Of a stretch of 64,000 nt of DNA, positions 38,263-48,940 are shown one piece after another. The DNA comes from Larix kaempferi (lineage: Eukaryota; Streptophyta; Pinopsida; Pinales; Pinaceae), in assembly GCA_027924585.1 (NCBI GenBank), contig BSBM01002121.1, positions 124,001-188,000 on the forward strand, written 5' to 3'. The notes under the pieces were generated by a model. The model was given only the letters and a program-made list of their open reading frames with translations, searched no databases and was not told the origin of the DNA. Position 1 is the first letter of the stretch. Every line of letters begins with the position of its first letter. Position numbers and translations under genes: made by a program.

Positions 38263-41200
38263 CTACTCCCCCTTTCGAGGAGGGTCCTTCTGGACTATAC
38301 CAAGCATGTCTCGGAAGTGTTCAAACTTTACTCGAGACAAAGGTTTAGTCAGGATATCGGCAATCTGATCCTCAGTGCTTATGTACTCGAGCTTGATGGC
38401 TCCTCTCTGCACCATGTCTCGTATATAGAAGTAACGGATCTCAATGTGTTTTGACTTATCATGGAACACAGGATTTTCAGTCATCTTAATGCAGCTTTGA
38501 TTATCACACATAATCACAGTGGGATCCATTTCTAAGTCAAAAATTCCAGATAAGAGTTTCCGAAGCCACACTGCTTCACAGCTGGCAGAGCAAGCAGCTA
38601 TATATTCTGCTTCAGCAGTACTGAGGGCCACACTAGATTGTTTCTTGCTGAACCAGGAGATCATGGCAAATCCAAGGCCATAACATCCGCCTGAAGTACT
38701 TTTTCTGTCTGAGACACTTCCTGCCCAATCAGAATCTGAGTAACCATGTAACTTGAGTTCATTACCTCCAAGATAGTATAGGCCAAAGTCCACTGTACCT
38801 TTTAGGTACCTCATTATATGCTTTGCAGCTATAAGGTGAACCTTTCGAGGTTCTACTAGATACTGACTTAGGGTATTTACAGCAAAGCATATATCTGGCC
38901 TAGTATTTGTCAAATACATCAATGATCCAATGATTTGTCTATATAGGGTTATGTCCACTAGTTTTGATGAATTATTAACTAATAGTTTCAGGTTGGAGTC
39001 CATGGGAGTGGCCATGGCTTTACACTCCAACATATCAAATATTTTGAGAATCTCCACAGTATACTTACCTTGATTTAGAAAGATTCCTCTTGGCTCTTGC
39101 CACACTTCTAGGCCTAAGAAGTAGTGCATTAATCCGAGATCTTTCATTTCGAATTCTGAAGAAAGCTTCTTCTTGCTTTCAATGATTTGATTCTCATTTC
39201 CGGTTAGAAATAGATCATCTACATATAACAGCAATATAACAGGTTCATCATCCATCACTTTAAGATAAAGATTGGGGTCAGCTTTACTTTTGGTAAAGCC
39301 CATGCTTGTTAAGAAATTGTCAATCCTTCCGTACCAAGCCCTGGGAGCTTGCTTCAATCCATATAATGCCTTTTTCAGTTTGCATACATGGGTCCTTCCG
39401 TCTTTGACCTCAAAACCTTGAGGTTGTTCTATGTATACTTCTTCTTCAATTACACCAATTAGAAAAGCTGTCTTAACATCCATTTGATGTAATTTCCATT
39501 TCATCATGGATGCAAGTGCCATGATAGTTATGATTGAAGTATACCTAGCAACAGGTGCAAAAGTTTCTTCATAGTCAATTCCTTCCTTTTGAGAGAATCC
39601 TCTGGCTACAAACCTTGCCTTGTATTTTTCAATGCTACCATCTGCAGCATGTTTTATCTTGAAAATCCATTTTGAAGAAACTACACTTTTATCTCTTGGT
39701 TTGGGGACTATATCCCAAACATCATTTTTCATTATCGACTGATATTCTTCTGTCATTGCTTCTACCCATTCTTTCTTTTGAGCTGCTTCTTCATAGCTAG
39801 TAGGTAGTTGATCCACAAGATCACACATCAAGGCCATATAGTTGGACACTAGCTTTGGTTTCTTTCTTTCTCTAATGGAGCCTTCAGGAGCACCATATTT
39901 TTCAGCCCCTTGGATAATATCTCTAGCCCATGCTGGCCTTCTTTTCTTTGATAAATCTGAGATAGGAGGTTCTTGTGGCTCCAACATGTCATGATCCTCT
40001 GGTGGATTATCTTCAGGGATGTGAACAGCCTCTGAGTTTCTAGAAGAAGGATCTTCTTCATAGATTTCTTCAAGTTGGCATTTTCTTGATTTCTTGAGAG
40101 CTGCTTCTTCATCAAAAGTTACATCTCTACTGATTTCTATATGATGAAAGCCTGGTATGTAAATCCTAAAGGCTTTGGATGATTCACAATAACCAACAAA
40201 TATTCCTTTCTTACCCAAAGTATCCAACTTGGTTCTCTTTTCTTTTGGAATGTGGATGTACACAGGACACCCAAATATTTTAAGATGGCTTACCTCGGGC
40301 TTCTTTCCAGAAAACACTTCTTCTGGAGTTTTGAAATCAAGAGCACTATGAGATAATCTGTTTTGAACATATACTGCTGTTCTGGCTGCTTCAGCCCATA
40401 GATACATGGGAAGATCCTGGTCATGTATCATAGTCTTCACAGCTTCCATGATGGTTCTATTTTTCCTTTCTGCAACCCCATTTTGTTGGGGATTGTAGGG
40501 AGTGGTTAGTTCTCTCTTGATTCCAGCTTCTTTACAGAATTCTTCAAACTCTTTTGAAGTATATTCTCCACCATTGTCTGTTCTGAGAATCTTGATTTTC
40601 TTTTCTGAGAGATTTTCTATTAGAGCCTTGAACTCTTTGAACTTTCCAAAAACTTCATTCTTACCCTTTAGAAAGTATATCCAAGTTTTCCTTGAATGAT
40701 CATCAATGAATGAAAGATAGTATTCAAATCCACTTAGAGAGGTGGTGGGCATTGGACCACATACATCTGAGTGTATTAACTCCAAGATACCCTTAGTCTT
40801 TGTTTCACTCTTTGGAAAGGGGTTCTTGACATTCTTCCCTTTCTTACATCCTTTACATGAGCCATCATGATCAACCTTCAAATCTGGTAGTCCTATGACC
40901 ACCTTGCTTACATAGGGTAAGGCTTTGTAGTTAATGTGAGCTAGTCTTCTATGCCATAGCTCACTGGGGCTAGAGGTTTCATGAATAAGAGCAGCTTCCG
41001 GATGACCCTTGAGTTTATATAAACCTCCTTCCTCTTCACCAATAACAATTGCATCCTTAATAGATTTGCCTTTGGACCACATTAACACTTGTCCATCAAT
41101 GAATGCCACTCTATAGCCTTTCTTGTCTAAAGCTGAGATTGAAAGCAAATTCTTCTTCAATCCTGGAACATATAAAACTTCCTTCATCTTCATGGGAGTT

Positions 41201-42372
41201 CCAAAATTGAGTTTGTAGTTTGCTTCACCAATTCCCTTAATGGGATATTGATAGTCATCTCCTAGAGATACCTTTTGGAGAGAAGTCTTTTCTTCAAGAT
41301 TTGAGAGAGTCCTTTTCTGTCCTGTCATGGGCTTTGAAGCACCACTGTCAATAAGCCATGTACCTTCTCCAGGGGTTATGGATCCAGAGAGTGCGGAGAA
41401 GAGAACATATTCTTCTGCATCTTCTTCTGTATTTCTTCTTGACCTTCTTTTGAAGAAGGTCCTTTCTTCTTCTTCCTCTTCATCTCTAGGCCTTTTATTG
41501 TGAGACCTTTCTTCCTCTACTTCTTCTTCTTCACTATCATCTTCTGCAAGATGTGCTTGGTGTCTTTTGTAGTAAGTACCCTTTTTCTTCTGTAGAGGGC
41601 AATGTTTAGCAATGTGCCCTATTTTGTGGCAAGAATAGCACTGGAAAGAAGAGTAATCCCTTCTTTGAGTAGATCCTCTTTTCTTATGAAATCTGTGAGG
41701 AGGATGAGACTCCTTGTGACTACCCTTCTTGGAGTAGGATTGACTCCTTCTTCTTTTGGTGTGGGTAGCCAAGGCTTGGTCATCCTCTTTGAGCAAGGCT
41801 TCTCTATTTGCAACCCTAGCCTCCTCTTGTACACAATCCTCCCAAACTACATCAAACTTCATACTTTCTTTTCTGGCACACATAGTTTGAATGAATGACT
41901 CCCAAGGTCTAGTGAGACCATTTAGAGCTGTCATCACAAGTTCATCTTCATCAAGAGTATCACCAATGGCATCTAGTTGCTCTTTGATTAGAGAGACTCT
42001 TGAGAAGTAGTCTTGAATGGATTCTCCTTTGTGCATCTTGGTACTCTTCAACTGAGTCCTTAGATTCATCTTCCTATTGATGTTCTTTCCTTCATACATT
42101 CTTCCTAGGGCATCATACATTTCCTTTGGAGTCTTCTTGGAAGCCACTTGGGGAATCAAGTGGTCTTTAATAGAATCAGCTATGATTCTCTTTGCCCTAA
42201 TTAAATCCTTCCTGTGTTTTTCTTTGGCTTCATCTTCTTCTGGTTCTGCAACTTCCTCCTTGATATAATGAGCAAGATCATTCTCCTCAAGAATAAGACC
42301 AATTCTGTATTTCCATGCTCGGAAATTCTCTAAACCTTCTAGCTTGTCTTCAAGCTTAGTGTTTGGAGCCAT
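38263..42372 (-). CDS. Ty1/copia Gag-Pol polyprotein (1,369 aa)
   Basis: A single uninterrupted frame encodes the capsid precursor and all enzymes needed to copy and integrate the element. Domains run from N to C terminus. Gag with the copia-type FRAWKYRI segment spans about residues 1-230. A CCHC zinc knuckle (CYSCHKIGHIAKHC) is at 245-258, followed by an acidic/basic low-complexity linker. The aspartic protease has DSGA with D342. The integrase zinc finger is H474, H479, C506, C509, and its DD35E core is D536, D599, E635. Reverse transcriptase spans about 875-1120 with YVDD at 1050-1053. RNase H has D1213, E1254 or E1256 and D1290. The start is the ATG at 42372 in a favourable AAGATGG context. 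The frame is open upstream to a GTG at 42429, but a stop lies before it and GTG is unlikely in a plant. I972 replaces the usual N or H in the TAFLxG motif. All catalytic residues seen are intact. Confidence 0.96.
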   Translation of the reverse strand: MAPNTKLEDKLEGLENFRAWKYRIGLILEENDLAHYIKEEVAEPEEDEAKEKHRKDLIRAKRIIADSIKDHLIPQVASKKTPKEMYDALGRMYEGKNINRKMNLRTQLKSTKMHKGESIQDYFSRVSLIKEQLDAIGDTLDEDELVMTALNGLTRPWESFIQTMCARKESMKFDVVWEDCVQEEARVANREALLKEDDQALATHTKRRRSQSYSKKGSHKESHPPHRFHKKRGSTQRRDYSSFQCYSCHKIGHIAKHCPLQKKKGTYYKRHQAHLAEDDSEEEEVEEERSHNKRPRDEEEEEERTFFKRRSRRNTEEDAEEYVLFSALSGSITPGEGTWLIDSGASKPMTGQKRTLSNLEEKTSLQKVSLGDDYQYPIKGIGEANYKLNFGTPMKMKEVLYVPGLKKNLLSISALDKKGYRVAFIDGQVLMWSKGKSIKDAIVIGEEEGGLYKLKGHPEAALIHETSSPSELWHRRLAHINYKALPYVSKVVIGLPDLKVDHDGSCKGCKKGKNVKNPFPKSETKTKGILELIHSDVCGPMPTTSLSGFEYYLSFIDDHSRKTWIYFLKGKNEVFGKFKEFKALIENLSEKKIKILRTDNGGEYTSKEFEEFCKEAGIKRELTTPYNPQQNGVAERKNRTIMEAVKTMIHDQDLPMYLWAEAARTAVYVQNRLSHSALDFKTPEEVFSGKKPEVSHLKIFGCPVYIHIPKEKRTKLDTLGKKGIFVGYCESSKAFRIYIPGFHHIEISRDVTFDEEAALKKSRKCQLEEIYEEDPSSRNSEAVHIPEDNPPEDHDMLEPQEPPISDLSKKRRPAWARDIIQGAEKYGAPEGSIRERKKPKLVSNYMALMCDLVDQLPTSYEEAAQKKEWVEAMTEEYQSIMKNDVWDIVPKPRDKSVVSSKWIFKIKHAADGSIEKYKARFVARGFSQKEGIDYEETFAPVARYTSIITIMALASMMKWKLHQMDVKTAFLIGVIEEEVYIEQPQGFEVKDGRTHVCKLKKALYGLKQAPRAWYGRIDNFLTSMGFTKSKADPNLYLKVMDDEPVILLLYVDDLFLTGNENQIIESKKKLSSEFEMKDLGLMHYFLGLEVWQEPRGIFLNQGKYTVEILKIFDMLECKAMATPMDSNLKLLVNNSSKLVDITLYRQIIGSLMYLTNTRPDICFAVNTLSQYLVEPRKVHLIAAKHIMRYLKGTVDFGLYYLGGNELKLHGYSDSDWAGSVSDRKSTSGGCYGLGFAMISWFSKKQSSVALSTAEAEYIAACSASCEAVWLRKLLSGIFDLEMDPTVIMCDNQSCIKMTENPVFHDKSKHIEIRYFYIRDMVQRGAIKLEYISTEDQIADILTKPLSRVKFEHFRDMLGIVQKDPPRKGE
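38266..38274 (-). other. Second polypurine-tract-like motif at the pol stop
   Basis: AAGGGGGAG on the minus strand, inside the last codons of pol and identical to the PPT beside the 3' LTR 2.2 kb away. It is also present at 62422-62430 in copy 2. It could be an internal plus-strand primer or a relic of the original 3' end before the repeat-rich region was gained. Confidence 0.5.
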
Positions 42373-42823
42373 CTTCTCTTGGGGGAGTCCAAGAGACAGA
42401 GTAGACTTACCTGGGAAGTTACTTTTCACTTTTCCGGAATTTGGAACAGAATTTTATCGCACTTTTGGTAGAATTAGGGTTTGATTTTCTCGGAGTTCTA
42501 CCCAACCAAAAAGTTCGATCTATAGCTCAAAAGAATGCTCTTGAGAAGGGCTATCCAGCCATGTAATCAGAATTCAAAAATTACAACTTTTTTCTGAAAC
42601 CAAAATATGTTGTATCGCACTTTTGGTAGAATTAGGGTTTGGATTTCCCGGAGTTCTACCCAACAAAAAAGTTCGATCTATAGCTCAAAAGAAAGGTATT
42701 GAAAAGAGATATCCAGCCATGCAACCAAAAATCAATAATACCAACTTTGGGCTGAAACCCTAACTTCACCAAAGAGAGAGAAGGAGGTATTCTTACCTTG
42801 TGAAAGATGTCCTATTCAGTCTA
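42373..42823 (-). other. 5' leader with 158-bp direct duplication
   Basis: Untranslated leader between the PBS and the gag start. Two adjacent copies of a 158-bp unit, with several substitutions, begin at 42455 and 42613. Each contains tatcgcacttttggtag, gaattagggttt, ggagttctaccc, gttcgatctatagctc and atatccagcc or tatccagcc. The duplication holds no long open frame. Packaging and dimerisation signals usually lie in this part of an LTR element, but none is recognised here. Confidence 0.85.
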
Positions 42824-42835
42824 GCTCTGATACCA
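42824..42835 (-). other. Primer-binding site for initiator-Met tRNA
   Basis: The minus strand reads TGGTATCAGAGC immediately after the 5' LTR. This is the typical plant copia PBS, complementary to the 3' end of initiator methionine tRNA, where minus-strand cDNA synthesis is primed. All 12 bases match the standard motif, with no gap to the LTR. Confidence 0.95.
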
Positions 42836-43324
42836 TGTTAAGTTTAAACCAAATAGACAAGCAAGATCACTGAAAGAAACACAATCACAAGATAGACACA
42901 CAATATACCCTGGGAAACCCTCATGGGGTAGAAAACCCAGCAAAGCTTTCCTCAATAAGATGATCAACCAAAATACAATATGTGCTCCTTCCTTCTTTGT
43001 CTCCTTAGCAGATCTCCCAGAGAGGTGCGCACTCTTCCACAAGTGAGTGAGTGATCTAAGGAGGAGTTCACCTCTCTTATTTATACTGACTCCTAACTGA
43101 CTAAAAGACATAATGGGGCCGACCTCTCCTGGAGAAGTCTAATAACCTCAAAAATATAACCACAGGGCCGACCCCCACATGGTGGGTCTAATAACCCTAG
43201 TTAATACAAACTCTCGGAGGAATAAACATCTCCGGATACATAATAGGGTTACCTCGGAGGGATGAAACATCTCCGGAATAATAAAGTACAAATATAATAT
43301 TCTTTGAAGTTACAATATTCAACA
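42836..43324 (-). repeat. 5' LTR of retrotransposon copy 1
   Basis: 489 bp, the promoter-bearing LTR for the minus-strand element. It adjoins the PBS at its inner end and the GTTTG target duplication at its outer end. It carries a TATA-like element at 43078-43085. Private changes relative to both 3' LTRs include gctttcc, caatatgt and cctcaaaa. Confidence 0.96.
43078..43085 (-). promoter_or_regulatory. Putative LTR TATA box (TATAAATA)
   Basis: The minus strand reads TATAAATA, beginning about 240 bp into the 489-bp 5' LTR, a usual place for the U3 core promoter of a plant copia element. The equivalent sequence is at 35819-35826 and 59974-59981 in the 3' LTRs, unchanged in all three. The transcription start itself cannot be located from sequence alone. 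Confidence 0.6.
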
Positions 43325-43329
43325 GTTTG
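43325..43329. other. Target-site duplication GTTTG, right side of copy 1
   Basis: Exact match to 35572-35576. It continues into cgcatgcg, the normal monomer sequence, so the insertion left monomer phase unchanged. Confidence 0.95.
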
Positions 43330-44230
43330 CGCATGCGTTTGGAAATAAGAAACGCTTACCACCCCCGTTTTTTAAAATCACAGCTTCTAGAAGGTTTACA
43401 TGATTTCGTAAAAAACACGAGTTTTTAGAAAATGTGTTTTATTTCATAAATGGAATAAACAAAGTATGCACATTCTACGTCATAACGACTTTCTATAGTT
43501 TGCGCATGCGTCTGGAAATTAGAAAAGCTTACTTCCCCCGTTTTTTAAAATCACAGCTTCTAGAAGGTTTACATGATTTCATAAAAAACACGAGTTTTTA
43601 GAAAATGTGTTTTATTTCATAAATGGAATCAACAAAGTATGCACATTCTACGTCATAACGAATTTCTATAGTTTGCGCATTCGTCTGGAAATAAGAAAAG
43701 CTTACTTCCACCGTTTTTTAAAATGACAGCTTCTAGAAGGTTTACATGATTTCTTAAAAAACACGAGTTTTTAGAAAATGTGTTTTATTTCATAAATGGA
43801 ATCTACAAAGTATGCATATTGTACGTCATAACGAATTTCCATAGTTTGCGCATGCATTTGGAAATAAGAAAAGCTTACGTCCCCCGTTTTTTAAAATCAC
43901 GGCATCTAGAAGGTTTATATGATTTCGTAAAAAACACGAGCTTTTAGAAAATGTGTTTTATTTCATCAATGGAATCTACAAAGTATGCACATTCTACGTC
44001 ATAACGAATTTCTATAGTTTGCGCATGCATCCGGAAATAAGAAAAGCTTACTTCCCCCGTTTTTTAAAATCACAGCTTCTAGAAGGTTTACATGATTTCG
44101 TAAAAAACATGAGTTTTTAGAAAATGTGTTTTATTTCATAAATATAATCAACAAAGTATGCACATTCTACGTCATAACGACTTTCTATAGTTTGCGCATG
44201 CGTCCGGAAATAAGAAAAGCTTACTTCCCC

Positions 44231-47200
44231 CGTTTTTTAAAATCACAGCTTCTAGTAGGTTTACATGATTTCATAAAAAACACAAGTTTTTAGAAAATGT
44301 GTTTTATTTCATAAATGGAATCAACAAAGTATGCACATTCTACGTCATAACGACTTTCTATAGTTTGCGCATGCGCTTTGAAATAAGAAAAGCTTACTTC
44401 CCCCGTTTTTTAAAATCACAGCTTCTAGAAGGTTTACATGATTTCTTAAAAAACATGAGTTTTTAGAAAATGTGTTTTATTTCATAAATAGAATCAACAA
44501 AGTATGCACATTCTACGTCATAACGACTTTCTATAGTTTGCGCATGCGTCCGGAAATAAGAAAAGCTTACTTCCACTGTTTTTTAAAATCACAGCTTCTA
44601 GAATGTTTACATGATTTCGTAAAAAACACGAGTTTTTAGAAAATGTGTTTTATTTCATAAATGGAATCTACAAAGTATGCACATTCTAGGTCATAACGAC
44701 TTTCTATAGTTTTTGCATGCGTCCGGAAATAAGAAAAGCTTACTTCCACCATTTTTTAAAATCACAGCTTCTACAAGATTTACATGATTTCGTAAAAAAC
44801 ACGAGTTTTTAGAAAATGTGTTTTATTTCATAAATGGAATCACCAAAGTATGCACATTCTACGTCATAACGACATTCTATAGTTTGCGTATGCGTCTGGA
44901 AATAAGAAAAGCTTACTTCCACCGTTTTTTAAAATCACAGCTTCTAGAAGGTTTACATAATTTCGTAAAAAACACGAGTTTTTAGAAAATGTGTTTTATT
45001 TCATCAATGGAATCAACAAAGTATGCACATTCTACGTCATAAAGAATTTCTATAGTTTGCGCATTCCTCCGGATATAAGAAAAGCTCAATTCCACCATTT
45101 TTTAAAATCACAGCTTCTAGAAGGTTTACATGATTTCGTAAAAAACATGAGTTTTTAGAAAATGTGTTTTATTTCATAAATGGAATCTACAAAGTATGCA
45201 CATTCTACGTCAGAATGACTTTCTATAGTTTGCGCATGCGTCCGGAAATAAGAAAAGCTTACTCCCCCCGTTTTTTAAAATCACAGCTTCTAGAAGGTTT
45301 ACATGATTTCTTAAAAAACACGAGTTTTTAGAAAATGTGTTTTATTTCATAAATGGAAACAACAAAGTATGCACATTCTACGTCATAACGACTTTCTATA
45401 GTTTGCGCATGCGTCCGGAAATAAGAAAAGCTTATTTCCACCGTTTTTTAAAATCACAGCTTCTAGAAGGTTTACATGATTTCTTAAAAAACACGAGTTT
45501 TTAGAAAATGTGTTTTATTTCGTAAATGGAATCTACAAAGTATGCACATTCTAAGTCATAACGACTTTCTATAATTTCCGCATGCGTCTGGAAATAAGAA
45601 AAGCTTACTTGCACCGTTTTTTAAAATCACAACTTCTAGAAGGTTTACATGATTTCTTAAAAAACACGAGTTTTTAGAAAATGTGTTTTATTTCATAAAT
45701 GGAATCAACAAAGTATGCACATTCTACGTCATAACGACTTTCTATAGTTTGCGCATGAGTCCGCAAATAAGAGAAGCTTACTTCCACCGTTTTTCAAAAT
45801 CACCGCTTCCTGAAGGTTTACATGATTTTTATTTCATAAATGGAATCAACAAAATATGCACATTCTACGTCATAACGACTTTCTATTGTTTGCGCATTCG
45901 TCGGGAAATAAGAAAAGCTTACTTCCACCGTTTTTTAAAATCACAGCTTCTAGAAGGTTTAAATGATTTCGTAAAAAACACGAGTTTTTAGAAAATGTGT
46001 TTTATTTCATAAATGGAATCTACAAAGTATGCACATTCTACGTCATAATGACTTTCTATAGTTTGCGCATGCGTCCGGAAATAAGAAAAGCTTACTTCCC
46101 CTGTTTTTTAAAATCACAGCTTCTAGAAGGTTTACATGATTTCATAAAAAACACGAGTTTTTAGAAAATGTGTTTTATTTCATAAATGGAATCAACAAAG
46201 TATGCACATTCTATGTCATAACGACTTTCTATAGTTTGCGCACGCGTCCGGAAATAAGAAAAACTTACTTCCACCGTTTTTTAAAATCACCGCTTCTAGA
46301 AGGTTTACATGATTTCTTAAAAAACATGATTTTTTAGAAAATGTGTTTTATTTCATAAATGGAATCAACAAAGTATGCACATTCTACGTCATAACGACTT
46401 TCTATAGTTTGCGCATTCGTCCGGAAATAAGAAAAGCTCACTTCCACCGTTTTTTAAAATCACATCTTCTAGAAGGTTTACATGATTTCGTAAAAAACAC
46501 GAGTTTTTAGAAAATGTGTTTTATTTCATAAATGGAATCTACAAAGTATGCACATTCTACGTCATAACGACTTTCTATAGTTTGCGCATGCGTCGGGAAA
46601 TAAGAAAAGCTTACTTCCCCCGTTTTTTAAAATCACAGCTTCTAGAAGGTTTACATGATTTCTTAAAAAACACGAGTTTTTAGAAAATGTGTTTTATTTC
46701 ATAAATGGAATCAACAAAGTATGCAAATTCTACGTCATAACGACTTTCTATAGTTTGCGCACGCGTCCGTAAATAAGAAAAGCTTACTTCCCCCGTTTTT
46801 TAAAATCACAACTTCTAGAAGGTTTACATGATTTCTTAAAAAACACGAGTTTTTAGAAAACGTGTTTTATTTCATAAATGGAATCAACTAATTATGCACA
46901 TTCTACGTCATAACGACTTTCTATAGTTTGCGCATGCGTCCGGAAATAAGAAAAGCTAACTTCCACCGTTTTTTTAAATCACAGCTTCTAGAAGGTTTAC
47001 ATGATTTCGTAAAAAACACAAGTATTTAGAAAATGTGTTTTATTTCATAAATGGAATCTACAAAGTATGCACATTCTACGTCATAATGACTTTCTAAAGT
47101 TTGCGCATGCGTCCGGAAATAAGAAAATCTTACTTCCACCGTTTTTTAAAATCACAGCTTCTATAAGGTTTACATGATTTCTTAAAAAACACGAGTTTTT

Positions 47201-48940
47201 AGAAAATGTGTTTTATTTCATAAATGGAATGTACAAAGTATGCACATTCTACGTCATAACGACTTTCTATAGTTTGCGCATGCGTCCGGAAAGAAGAAAA
47301 GCTTACTTCCCCCGTTTTTTAAAATCACAGCTTCTAGAAGGTTTACATGATTTATTAAAAAACACGAGTTTTTAGAAAATGTGTTTTATTTCATAAATGG
47401 AATCAACAAAGTATGCACATTCTACGTCATAACGACTTTCTATAGTTTGGGCATGCGTCTAGAAATAAGAAAAGCTTACTTCCACCGTTTTTTAAAATCA
47501 CAGCTTCTAGAAGGTTTACATGATTTCGTAAAAAACACGAGTTTTTGGAAAATGTGTTTTATTTCATTAATGGAATCTACAAAGTATGCACATTCTACGT
47601 CATAACGACTTTCTATAGTTTACGCATGCGTCTGGAAATAAGAAAAGCTTACTTCCACCGTTTTTTAAAATCACAGCTTGTAGAAGGTTTACATAATTTC
47701 GTAAAAAACACGAGTTTTTAGAAAATGTGTTTTATTTCATCAACGGAATCAACAAAGTATGAACATTCTACGTCATAACGACTTTCTATAGTTTGCGCAT
47801 TCGTCCGGAAATAAGAAAAGCTTACTTCCACCATTTTTTAAAATCACAGCTTCTAGAAGGTTTACATGATTTCGTAAAAAACATGAGTTTTTAGAAAATG
47901 TGTTTTATTTCATAAATGGAATCTACAATGTATGCACATTCTACATCATAACGACTTTCTATAGTTTGCGCATGCATCCGGAAATAAGAAACGCTTGCTT
48001 CCCCCGTTTTTTAAAATCACAGCTTCTAGAAGCTTTACATGATTTCGTAAAAGACACGAGTTTTTAGAAAATGTGTTTTATTTCATAAATGGAATCTACA
48101 AAGTATTCACATTCTACGTCATAACGACTTTCTATAGTTTGCGCATGCGTCCGGAAAGAAGAAAAGCTTACTTCCCCCGTTTTTTAAAATCACAGCTTCT
48201 AGAAGGTTTACATGATTTCATAAAAAACACGAGTTTTTAGAAAATGTGTTTTATTTCATAAATGGAATCAAAAAGGGTTTGCACATTCTACGTCATAACG
48301 ACTTTCTATAGTTTGCGCATGCGCTTGGAAATAAGAAAAGCTTACTTCCCCCGTTTTTTAAAATCACAGCTTTTAGAAGGTTTACATGATTTCTTAAAAA
48401 ACACGAGTTTTTAGAAAATGTGTTTTATTTCATAAATAGAATCAACAAAGTATGCACATTCTACGTCATAACAACTTTCTATAGTTTACGCATGCGTTCA
48501 GAAATAAGAAATGCTTACTTCCACCGTTTTTTAAAATCACAGCTTCTAGAAGGTTTACATGATTTCGTAAAAAACACGAGTTTTAGAAAATGTGTTTTAT
48601 TTCATCAATGGAATCTACAAAGTATACACATTCTACGTCATAACGACTTTCTATAGTTTGCGCATGCGTCCGCCAATAAGAAAAGCTTACTTCCCCCGTT
48701 TTTTAAAAACACAGCTTCTAGAAGGTTTACATGATTTCTTAAAAAACACGAGTTTTTAGAAAAAGTGTTTTATTTCATAAATGGAATCAACAAAGTATGC
48801 ACATTCTACGTCATAACGACTTTCTATAGTTTGCGCATGCGTCCGGAAATAAGAAAAGCTTACTTCCACCGTTTTTTAAAATCACCGCTTCTAGAAGGTT
48901 TACATGATTTCTTAAAAAACAGGAGTTTTTAGAAAATGTG
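44231..48940. repeat. Third copy of the 39-monomer-type unit (partial)
   Basis: About 27 monomers that match 26130-30850 at an offset of 18,101 bp. Landmarks are tctagtagg followed by ttcataaaaaacacaag, cattctaggt then gtttttgcatgcg, the acattctatag...gcgtatg monomer at 44879, the 141-bp monomer, gaaaacgtg at 46856 and cattaatggaatc. Similarity breaks near 48940, after the atcaccgcttctag...acaggag monomer. Confidence 0.78.
45744..45884. repeat. Truncated 141-bp satellite monomer, copy 3
   Basis: Anchors at 45744 and 45885 are 141 bp apart, with the same deletion junction. It lies 18,101 bp after copy 2. Subtracting the 7,753 bp of retrotransposon plus duplicated target leaves 10,348 bp, exactly 60 monomers with one short one. 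This ties the right block to units A and B. Confidence 0.9.

Larger units (their letters stand above)
35577..43324 (-). mobile_element. Complete Ty1/copia LTR retrotransposon, copy 1
   Basis: A full element in minus orientation, 7,748 bp, inserted in the satellite. Read 5' to 3' on the minus strand it has a 5' LTR (43324-42836), an initiator-Met-type PBS directly adjacent, a 450-bp leader with a 158-bp duplication, a single gag-pol frame, about 2.2 kb of repeat-rich 3' noncoding sequence, a polypurine tract and the 3' LTR (36064-35577). The LTRs begin TG and end CA on the element strand, and the element is flanked by perfect 5-bp GTTTG duplications. The order protease, integrase, reverse transcriptase, RNase H places it in Ty1/copia. 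I do not assign a lineage name. It is structurally complete, but its LTRs differ by 12 substitutions and one indel, and one conserved RT-motif residue is changed, so current mobility is doubtful. Confidence 0.97.

Noticed and set aside
38245-41898. Plus-strand frames within 38.2-41.9 kb
   Set aside because: Antisense shadows of the gag-pol frame.
42370-42429. N-terminal extension of Gag-Pol by 19 residues starting at GTG
   Set aside because: GTG is not a usual plant start. The first in-frame ATG (42372) has a favourable context and gives the normal Gag N terminus.
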